Source: JBCBTD01 sp039818825
GTDB taxonomy: Bacteria > Pseudomonadota > Alphaproteobacteria > Geminicoccales > Geminicoccaceae
Direction of reading: 5' to 3'
NCBI GenBank assembly: GCA_039818825.1
Contig: JBCBTD010000066.1
Location: 1-21,072 of the forward strand
DNA: 21,072 nucleotides
Below are positions 15,502-21,072 of the stretch, piece by piece. Within the stretch, counting starts at the first letter, position 1. Each line of letters starts with the position of its first letter. Position numbers and translations under genes: made by a program. The notes under the pieces were generated by a model, which was not told the origin of the DNA, made no database searches, and worked only from the letters and a program-made list of their open reading frames with translations.

Positions 15502-16038
15502 ATGCCCGCATCGAACAAAGCCGAGCTGCTGGCCGTCACCGAACGCGAGATCGCCAAGCTCCAGAAGGTCCTCGACGCAGTCGACGCCGAGTTGGCGATG
15601 CCCCCTGACGAGGACGGCACGTCGATCAAGGACGTCATCGGCCACCGGGCGCACTGGATCGACCTGTTCCTGGGTTGGTATCACGACGGCCAGGCTGGTC
15701 AGCCGGTGCACTTTCCGGCTGAAGGCTACAAGTGGAACGAGCTGAAGCGGTACAATGCGGATCTTCGTGTCGCTCGAGCGTCGTCCACCTGGCAGGGCGA
15801 GCAGGCGTTGCTCTTCGCGAACCACACCAAGCTCGTGGCGCTGCTGACGGAACTCTCCGAAGACGAACTCTACGGCGCCCCGATGAAGGGGGCGAACAAC
15901 CACTGGACGGTCGGACGCTGGGCCGAGGCCGCAGGGCCCAGCCACTTTCGTTCGGCGGCAAAGTACGTCCGTGGGCGTCTCCGCACGCTGAGCCGACGCG
16001 ACGATCCCGACGTGCCGCGGACGTCGACGACGCCCTAG
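15502..16038 (+). CDS. ClbS/DfsB family (DUF1706) four-helix-bundle protein
   Basis: The product is 178 residues from ATG 15502. It follows the ClbS/DfsB pattern: SNKAELLAVTEREIAKLQKVLDAV, a DVIGHRAHWIDLFLGWYHDGQAG block, then FPAEGYKWNELKRYNADL, a helix ending LVALLTELSEDELYG and NNHWTVGRWAEAAGPSHFRSAAKYVRGRLR. ClbS is a colibactin-resistance cyclopropane hydrolase and DfsB relates to cell differentiation in fast-swarming enterobacteria, but most family members are uncharacterised, so a protective role here is speculative. The ribosome-binding site is weak and the frc hairpin precedes it, so it probably has its own promoter. It converges on the lysin gene, the two stop codons sharing the palindrome CTAG. 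Confidence 0.85.
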   Translation: MPASNKAELLAVTEREIAKLQKVLDAVDAELAMPPDEDGTSIKDVIGHRAHWIDLFLGWYHDGQAGQPVHFPAEGYKWNELKRYNADLRVARASSTWQGEQALLFANHTKLVALLTELSEDELYGAPMKGANNHWTVGRWAEAAGPSHFRSAAKYVRGRLRTLSRRDDPDVPRTSTTP

Positions 16039-17270
16039 CCGATCATCTCCAGCGCCGCGCTGCGGGTCTCGGCGGTGCGACGCGACCAGCCGTCTCCGAA
16101 GGTCCCCCAGTCCTTCAAACTTTTGTAGTAGTCGAGGCGCAAATCGCTCTCCCGGTTCACCACGAACTCGGGAGCCAGACGCTGTGCCGCGCTGATCGTG
16201 ATCGGCCCGACTTGCCCGTCGGCTTTGACCGAGACGGCCTCCTGCAAGGTCCGCGCGGCGCGGCCGACGCCCGCGTTGACGCCGAAGTCGAACGTCACGA
16301 GATCGACTCCGGCGGGTAGCTGATCGCAATTCAGAGCGTTCCAGTACTTGGCGCGGTAGATCTCGGTCGCCTCGTCGACCGTCAGCGCCTTCACTTCTTC
16401 GGGCGTGCAGTCCGCCACGCCGCGCCACGCCGCTAGGGTCTTGTGCGTGATCCCGTACTTGGTCGCGCCTCCGGGGTCGTTCGGGTCATCGACGTACCCC
16501 CCTTCGTGCTGGAGGACGATGGCCATGCACTTGTGGAACTGCCGCGCGTCCTTCGGCGGCGCGCCGGCCGATTGCAGCGGCGGGGCCGTGGCCGCGGGCT
16601 GATTGACCTTGTCGAGGAGCGCGGCCGTCTGCTGCGACTGTGCCGTGACGATGTCTTTCGTGTTCTTGGCACTGTCGAGCTGAATGCTCGTCACCATGTG
16701 CTGCGTGCGCAGCGCATTGGTGTCCTTGTTCCGGGAGCCTTGCGACGACCCGAGCCAGAAGCTCACCACCGTTGCGAAGCCTGCCGTCAAAGCGCCGACG
16801 GCGATGTTGATGATCTGCATGAAGGTCTGGTCGTTCGCCTGGACCGGGAGTTCGCCGAACATCAGCATGCCCAGCACGACGAAGAACCCCAAAACGACGA
16901 TGGTCGAGACGATCACCGGCCCCCAAGCCATGACGCTGCCGTGCTCACTCAAATCGGTGAGCATGCTTCGCGCGTTCTGGGTGTCTTCCAGTTCGGCCTT
17001 GAGCGTGTCGAGCTGTGTTTGTAGCTGCGCGGCCTGCGTTTGATGTTGCCGCTTGTCGGCTTCGGCCTCGATCTCTGACAACCGGACCCGGAGCTGGGCC
17101 GCCAGTTTCGGATCTTCGGCTTTTTCGGCAGCCTTGTCCGGGTCCGTGGTCCCCAAGACGGCCTGCACCTTGTCGGTGATCTGTTTTTCGACATCGGGCA
17201 GGACGTTGTCGACCAGGCGCTTGCCCAATGACGGCAACAGCGAGACCGCGAACGCGATGAGTGGGGACAC
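16035..17270 (-). CDS. Probable holin-endolysin fusion (3TM holin-like + GH108 muramidase)
   Basis: The product is 411 residues from GTG 17270, with GGAGG five bases upstream. An N-terminal hydrophobic segment (1-15) and a charged coiled-coil region (about 55-105) precede two strong membrane spans (about 114-138 and 150-174). These end in FWLGSSQGSRNKD, the tail pattern of GTA/phage three-span holins (PF11351). After a linker rich in Ala/Pro (224-240), residues 245-345 are a GH108 muramidase: HEGGYVDDPNDPGGATKYGIT with catalytic Glu256, and YWNALNCDQLPAGVDLVTFDFGVNAG. The end (340-410) matches the GH108-associated peptidoglycan-binding part (KADGQVGPIT). GH108 enzymes cut peptidoglycan glycan strands. 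No capsid, tail or integrase gene is nearby. It could be a domesticated lysis or murein-remodelling protein. Confidence 0.82.
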   Translation of the reverse strand: MSPLIAFAVSLLPSLGKRLVDNVLPDVEKQITDKVQAVLGTTDPDKAAEKAEDPKLAAQLRVRLSEIEAEADKRQHQTQAAQLQTQLDTLKAELEDTQNARSMLTDLSEHGSVMAWGPVIVSTIVVLGFFVVLGMLMFGELPVQANDQTFMQIINIAVGALTAGFATVVSFWLGSSQGSRNKDTNALRTQHMVTSIQLDSAKNTKDIVTAQSQQTAALLDKVNQPAATAPPLQSAGAPPKDARQFHKCMAIVLQHEGGYVDDPNDPGGATKYGITHKTLAAWRGVADCTPEEVKALTVDEATEIYRAKYWNALNCDQLPAGVDLVTFDFGVNAGVGRAARTLQEAVSVKADGQVGPITISAAQRLAPEFVVNRESDLRLDYYKSLKDWGTFGDGWSRRTAETRSAALEMIG

Positions 17271-17310
17271 GCGTGCCTCCGCGCCTTGACGTTACTTTTT
17301 ATCCATATCC

Positions 17311-17339
17311 TGTTTATGCCTACGGACCGGCGTTGGCAA
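17311..17339 (-). promoter_or_regulatory. Candidate promoter of the holin-lysin gene
   Basis: On the minus strand TTGCCA (17334-17339) and TAAACA (17311-17316) are 17 bp apart. They border an AT-rich stretch (17291-17316) that stands out in this GC-rich window. Transcription would start about 35 bp before the GTG. The -10 match is weak. Confidence 0.3.
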
Positions 17340-17405
17340 GGTCGTTTCCCGTTCGGACCGAGACCCGGCTCGGCAGTGGCGACGCCCGATCGGCCGTCGC
17401 CGCGG

Positions 17406-17434
17406 GATCAGCTGCGGTCGGGCAAGATCAGCTG
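17406..17434. repeat. Direct repeat GATCAGCTG just past the WYL stop
   Basis: GATCAGCTG occurs at 17406-17414 and 17426-17434, twenty bases apart, abutting the WYL regulator's stop codon. Each copy contains the palindrome CAGCTG. It could be a binding site upstream of the holin-lysin gene or a chance repeat. Confidence 0.25.
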
Positions 17435-18178
17435 TCAGCTCGCCGACGGCGGTGTCGTCACGGCGGTCCGTTCGACAGGGATCGACCCGGCGGCCCACCC
17501 TGGCGACACGTCGAGAAAGTCCCGTAGCGTTCGTCCCGGCTGACGTGTGTAGTGGTCGTCAGCCACCGCGAACGCCGTCATACGATCGAGGCGAAAGCAG
17601 CGAAAGTCGCTGCGCAACTCACACCAAGCGGCCAGCAGCCATACCTGACCGAAGAAAGCGACCGAAAGCGGCCACACGGTGCGTTCCGATGCGAGACCGG
17701 CCTCGTTGACGTAGCCGAACCGAACTTTCAGGCGTGCGCGCAGTGCCCGGCGCAGCTCGGCCGGGTCGAACAGTACCGGCCGCGCCCCGTGCCGCGCCGG
17801 CGCCAACAGCGCCGTCTCCGCCATGAAGCTCCGCAGCCGTTCGGGGATGGCCGCCTCGACCTTGGCGATGACGTCGGTCGCCGCCAGTGCCAGCTCCGCG
17901 TCGGCCCAGGACTGGACGATGCGCGCGCCAAGGACCAGTGCCTCGATCTCCTGTTCCTTGAACATCAGGGGCGGCAGATCGAAGCCGGCGCGCAAGACGT
18001 AGCCGACACCCGCCTCGCCCGCGATCGGCACGCCGCTCGCCGTCAGATCCCGCACGTCGCGGTAGATCGTCCGTTCGGAAACCTCCAACGCGGCGGCGAG
18101 ATCGCGGGCGCGCACCGGACCGCGCCCGTTGCGGCGCAGATACTGAATGATCTCGAACAACCGATCGGCTCGACGCAT
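17435..18178 (-). CDS. YafY-type HTH-WYL transcriptional regulator
   Basis: The product is 247 residues from ATG 18178. Residues 3-58 are an HTH_11/DeoR-like winged helix (RADRLFEIIQYLRRNGRGPVRARDLAAALEVSERTIYRDVRDL). Residues 138-205 form the WYL ligand-binding domain, ending VWLLAAWCELRSDFRCFRLDRM. WYL regulators sense small molecules or nucleic acid and often act as dimeric repressors. A possible minus-strand promoter has TATGCT as -10 at 18212-18217, and the palindrome at 18223-18252 lies over its -35 region, which fits autorepression. The ribosome-binding site is poor. It is divergent from the DUF1127 gene, its most obvious candidate target. Confidence 0.92.
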   Translation of the reverse strand: MRRADRLFEIIQYLRRNGRGPVRARDLAAALEVSERTIYRDVRDLTASGVPIAGEAGVGYVLRAGFDLPPLMFKEQEIEALVLGARIVQSWADAELALAATDVIAKVEAAIPERLRSFMAETALLAPARHGARPVLFDPAELRRALRARLKVRFGYVNEAGLASERTVWPLSVAFFGQVWLLAAWCELRSDFRCFRLDRMTAFAVADDHYTRQPGRTLRDFLDVSPGWAAGSIPVERTAVTTPPSAS

Positions 18179-18222
18179 CTCATTGGCCCGGTGTTTTCGG
18201 CTCGCCAGCAGAGCATAGACCT

Positions 18223-18280
18223 ACGCTCCTGACAGCAAGCTGTCAGGAGCGTGTCAGGGCTGCTGACGGAAGGGTGTCAG
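18223..18280. promoter_or_regulatory. Palindromic operator cluster for the WYL regulator
   Basis: ACGCTCCTGACAGC, AA, GCTGTCAGGAGCGT is a perfect 30-bp palindrome at 18223-18252. Further TGTCAG half-sites follow at 18252-18257 and 18275-18280, with CTGACG at 18263-18268 giving a second imperfect inverted repeat (TGTCAG-N5-CTGACG). The TGTCAG copies at 18241, 18252 and 18275 are 11 and 23 bases apart, about one and two helical turns. A TGACAG/CTGTCA dyad next to a YafY-type gene is, from memory, a typical operator arrangement. Binding by this regulator is inferred. Confidence 0.7.
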
Positions 18281-18346
18281 TAGCCACGCGCTATCGTCGT
18301 CGATGTGGCAGCGGCGCGTGCCGCCTGCGCTCGGAGGACTGAAACG

Positions 18347-18643
18347 ATGTTCGACCACAAGCTCGATGTCGTGCCCGCGACGACGCTCTTGCGGCAGGCG
18401 CCGAAGACGCTCGCGGCGCGCCTTTGGCATGCCTGGCGCAACCATGCGCGGCGCCGGAGCACGCTGGCGAAGCTGCGCGATCTCGACGACCGCATGTTGC
18501 TGGACGTCGGCCTGCAGCGCGAGGACCTGGCGACGTTGCGGCGCTACCACCCTTGGGCGGAAGGCGACACCAAGCCCCGCCACTTCGGCGCGTTCATGGA
18601 CGAGCTACGCGAACGGTCCGGCGCGCGCGGGCGGAGGCGATGA
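18347..18643 (+). CDS. DUF1127 protein
   Basis: The product is 98 residues from ATG 18347, with GGAGG nine bases upstream; an earlier in-frame start at 18305 lacks a site. The core LAARLWHAWRNHARRRSTLAKLRDLDDRMLLDVGLQREDL (about 21-60) is the DUF1127/YjiS signature: a basic helix, then LxxLDDRxLxDIGL. Small arginine-rich DUF1127 proteins in alphaproteobacteria affect RNA turnover and phosphate or carbon metabolism, but most are unstudied. This one is longer than the common 45-70 residues, with extra N- and C-terminal tails. It is divergent from the WYL gene across the operator cluster and is a likely target. Confidence 0.82.
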   Translation: MFDHKLDVVPATTLLRQAPKTLAARLWHAWRNHARRRSTLAKLRDLDDRMLLDVGLQREDLATLRRYHPWAEGDTKPRHFGAFMDELRERSGARGRRR

Positions 18644-18772
18644 CGCGCAAGGACACTCCGGAGCTTCGGAGGCGACACTGGTCGGTGAAGACATGGCGCG
18701 CCGACCCACGTTCTCGCGCCGCCCGGGCCAGCAGGCCAGCGTCCGGCAAGGCCGATCGGCGGAGCAGCAGCA

Positions 18773-20710
18773 TCAGTAGAAGACGAGCTGATCGGCCACG
18801 TCGGCCATACTCGCGTTCAGCACTTGGATACCGCCCGTGAACGCGAGTGCGACCGTCGAGACGAAGACGTCGTTGCCGGAATCGAACATGGTGATGTCGG
18901 TGCTGGTCAAGCCGCCGGCAAAAGCCAACGTGTCGAAATTGCCGGCGACCTGCCCGAAATCCGCTACCGTGTCCCATTCGTTGGCCAGCAAGTCCCAGAT
19001 CGAGAAGTAGAACGAGTCGCCGCCGCCCGACCCGGACAGGTAATCGCTGCCCACTCCACCAGCGATGAAATCATTCCCATATCCGGCGAGAATGGCGTCG
19101 GCACCGCCATTGCCGAGGAGCTGGTTGTCCAAACCGTCACCGTACATGAGGTCGCCGTACCAGCTGCCGCTGATTCGTTCGATCGAAGCGAGGTTGTCGA
19201 ACGCAGCGGTGCCGTCGTTCGACACCCGATCGACGAACAGTTCGACGACGATCCCTGCGGTGGCGGCCGCATAGCTGGCGGTGTCGAGCCCGTCGCCACC
19301 GCCGAGGTAATCGTACCCGACCCCACCGCTCAGCGTATCGTCGCCGCTCCCGCCCAGAAGCGTGTCGTTGCCCGCCTCACCCACGACGGTGTCGTTGCCG
19401 GCGGCGGCGAAGATGTAGTCGTCGCCGGCGCCTCCGGAGATGAAGTTGTCGCCGGCGTCGCCGTCGAGCGCGTCGGCGTAAGCTGAGCCAACGACGCCCT
19501 CGATCGACACCAGGATATCGTCGGCGGCGTCACCCGTGTGCGTCCAAGCCCCGAGGCCGGCCACCACAGGAACCGCGGCGTTGGCGTAGGAGACCGTATC
19601 GAATCCGCCCTTGCCGTCGATGTGGTCGCCGCTGGCGCCGCCCATGAACGTGTTGCTTTGGGCGTCGCCGTGCAACCAGTCGCTGAACCAGGTCCCGATG
19701 ATTTGCTCGACACCGATCAGCGTGAAACCGCCCGAGTCCATGTTGATCACGATGTTGCCAGCGATCGTGCTGTAGTCGACCGTGTCGAAATCGCCACCGC
19801 CGTCGATGCGGCCATGGAACGTCGAGCTGACCAAAAAGTAGTCAGCGCCGGCATCGCCAAAGTAGGTCGCACCACCCGGCGTGGTCTCCAGCTGGAACAC
19901 GTCGTGCCCGGCACCGCCCATGAGCACGTCGTTGCCCCAGGAACTCACCAGGACGTCGTTACCGAGACCACCAAGAATGATGTCATCGCCGTACCTCCCC
20001 GCCAGTCGGTCGTTCCCCCAACCGCCGTCGATGTAGTTGTTCGTCATCGCACCGGTCAGGTTGTCGTCGGTCCATGTTCCGGTGATATAGAATGTGCTGC
20101 TGTACTCTTCCCAATAATAGCCGACACCATACACCCCAACAGGTCTGCCATACAAATACTGCATCGCTGTAACATCGAAGGGTGCATAATACTGATTATT
20201 AGCGCCATTGCCGGTATACGACATCAAGGTGTAATTTTCGTTGTCCAACGACGATGGGAGCGTCGGCGTGCCTTCGAACGGATGTTTGAGGCCGACCGCG
20301 TGACCAAGTTCGTGGAGGATGATCTCGAATGCCGAGGTGCCCGGCGCATAGTCGCCGCTGGAATCGATCACCAGCCGACCGTTGCCGCCAAACGGGTAGT
20401 TCGCCCAGCCCCCAAAGTCGGAACCGTAGGTGTTGAAGACCTGGATGGAGGCGTCATCCGGGTCGTGAACCTCGATGAACTTGACGCCGGCGACGGCTTC
20501 CAGTCGGCTCAGCGCCACCCGAAAACTGACCTGCTGAATGTAGGAGAACGCGAAGTAGCCGCTGTTGGAGTACGGCTGATACTCAAACAGGCTCGGCACT
20601 TCGGCGTTGTCGAGGAACGTGTAGGTAACGAAGCTGGCCGTGCCCAGCGGCATGTCTTCGTTGTGCCGGCGATCGCTGAGGAGGGCCGTGTAGTCGTAGA
20701 CCGTCGTCAT
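18773..20710 (-). CDS. Serralysin-type zinc metalloprotease with RTX repeats
   Basis: The product is 645 residues from ATG 20710; a GTG three codons earlier is possible. Residues 1-190 are an M10B peptidase: HELGHAVGLKH (133-143) supplies the three zinc His (133, 137, 143) and Glu134, and TLMSY (161-165) is the Met-turn with the extra Tyr ligand, followed by DVTAMQYLYG. Glycine/aspartate nonapeptides GGxGxDxxx occur in blocks at about 228-272, 415-478 and 520-568 and bind calcium as beta-rolls. There is no N-terminal signal peptide, and the C terminus ends hydrophobically (DQLVFY), as in type I secretion substrates. No secretion ABC/MFP/TolC genes are in the window. The first third is clearly less GC-rich than its surroundings (20090-20240), hinting at horizontal gain. 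Confidence 0.93.
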   Translation of the reverse strand: MTTVYDYTALLSDRRHNEDMPLGTASFVTYTFLDNAEVPSLFEYQPYSNSGYFAFSYIQQVSFRVALSRLEAVAGVKFIEVHDPDDASIQVFNTYGSDFGGWANYPFGGNGRLVIDSSGDYAPGTSAFEIILHELGHAVGLKHPFEGTPTLPSSLDNENYTLMSYTGNGANNQYYAPFDVTAMQYLYGRPVGVYGVGYYWEEYSSTFYITGTWTDDNLTGAMTNNYIDGGWGNDRLAGRYGDDIILGGLGNDVLVSSWGNDVLMGGAGHDVFQLETTPGGATYFGDAGADYFLVSSTFHGRIDGGGDFDTVDYSTIAGNIVINMDSGGFTLIGVEQIIGTWFSDWLHGDAQSNTFMGGASGDHIDGKGGFDTVSYANAAVPVVAGLGAWTHTGDAADDILVSIEGVVGSAYADALDGDAGDNFISGGAGDDYIFAAAGNDTVVGEAGNDTLLGGSGDDTLSGGVGYDYLGGGDGLDTASYAAATAGIVVELFVDRVSNDGTAAFDNLASIERISGSWYGDLMYGDGLDNQLLGNGGADAILAGYGNDFIAGGVGSDYLSGSGGGDSFYFSIWDLLANEWDTVADFGQVAGNFDTLAFAGGLTSTDITMFDSGNDVFVSTVALAFTGGIQVLNASMADVADQLVFY

Positions 20711-20885
20711 CGCAATCACACTCGCGTCGCTGAATTATCGTGCGAGTTCGTGGCAAGCGAAACGCATGGTCAATTGTTCTTACCGGTCGTCTCGCCAAAG
20801 CGGGCGATGCAGCTCGAGACGTCGAGTGGCCGAGGGGTCGGCGCGGCACGACTTGCGCAGCAGCCGGACCGAGGCGCTCGTCCTC

Positions 20886-21072
20886 CTAGCCCGCATTCTC
20901 CTGCCACTCGCGGCCATCGCGCGCGATCAAGGCGGTGCTGTCGGCCGGGCCCCAGCTACCGGCGTGATAGGGCTTCGCCGGCGTACCGCGTGCGGCCCAG
21001 CCGGCGGCGATCGGGTCGATCCAGCGCCACGCAGCATCGACCTCGTCTGCGCGCATGAAGAGGGTCTGGTTG
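20886..21072 (-). CDS. zwf: Glucose-6-phosphate dehydrogenase, C-terminal end only
   Basis: Only the last 61 residues are visible; the 5' part runs off the window. NQTLFMRADEVDAAW, WIDPI, PYHAGSWGPADSTALIARDG and the REWQE tail match the end of Zwf, which oxidises glucose-6-phosphate to 6-phosphogluconolactone with NAD(P)+ at the head of the Entner-Doudoroff and pentose-phosphate routes. It is on the same strand as edd but ten kilobases away, so this locus does not have a compact zwf-pgl-edd operon. The serralysin gene lies 175 bp downstream; that spacer shows no clear hairpin. Confidence 0.9.
   Translation of the reverse strand, partial: NQTLFMRADEVDAAWRWIDPIAAGWAARGTPAKPYHAGSWGPADSTALIARDGREWQENAG

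Noticed and set aside
15402..17340. Prophage remnant around the lysin gene
   Set aside because: Apart from the holin-lysin protein there is no structural, integrase, repressor or attachment-site signal; the neighbours are ordinary chromosomal genes.
18640..18840. 66-codon plus-strand frame starting in ATGA overlap with the DUF1127 stop
   Set aside because: The start overlap is tempting, but the product is a basic, low-complexity string whose last third runs antisense through the serralysin C terminus. GGAGG is only two bases from the ATG.
19538..21058. 506-codon plus-strand frame opposite the serralysin and zwf
   Set aside because: It spans two unrelated real genes on the other strand and their spacer. 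Its regularity comes from the RTX repeats read in antisense.

Overview
The window is GC-rich, densely coding DNA from a proteobacterium, most likely an alphaproteobacterium. The evidence for that is the FrcBCA-type sugar importer with a divergent ROK regulator, the Entner-Doudoroff gene edd, a DUF1127 protein and the codon bias. The order cannot be fixed from the sequence. No rRNA, tRNA, CRISPR array, transposase or integrase was seen. Both ends cut genes: a short-chain dehydrogenase at the left and zwf at the right.

Layout. 1-2432: a partial SDR (-), a DUF2721 membrane protein (+), a second SDR (-) and a small conserved-looking unknown protein (-). 2637-5077: mprF (+), a lysyl-phosphatidylglycerol synthase/flippase whose N terminus looks shortened, preceded by a possible 10-codon leader ORF. 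5304-6569: an exported MTAN-like nucleosidase (-). 6728-8931: a two-gene unit (-), a small EACC1-like protein followed without a gap by a caspase/FGE-like fusion, resembling known bacterial conflict or self-sacrifice systems. 9007-15391: a sugar-catabolic block, edd and a ROK repressor on one strand and the frcB-frcC-frcA importer divergent on the other. 15502-17270: a ClbS/DfsB-family protein converging on a probable holin-endolysin fusion. 17435-18643: a WYL regulator and a divergent DUF1127 gene separated by a striking palindromic operator cluster. 18773-20710: a serralysin-type zinc protease with RTX repeats. 20886-21072: the 3' end of zwf.

How the genes may work together. FrcBCA would import fructose or a related sugar under control of the ROK repressor. 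Edd and Zwf are Entner-Doudoroff enzymes that would process the resulting hexose phosphates; no sugar kinase gene accompanies the transporter here. MprF and the RTX protease point to envelope defence and protein secretion.

The strongest candidates for new biology are the EACC1-like/caspase-FGE pair (6728-8931), the single-polypeptide holin plus GH108 lysin (16035-17270) and the operator array at 18223-18280. All functional assignments come from reading motifs by eye; no database search was run.
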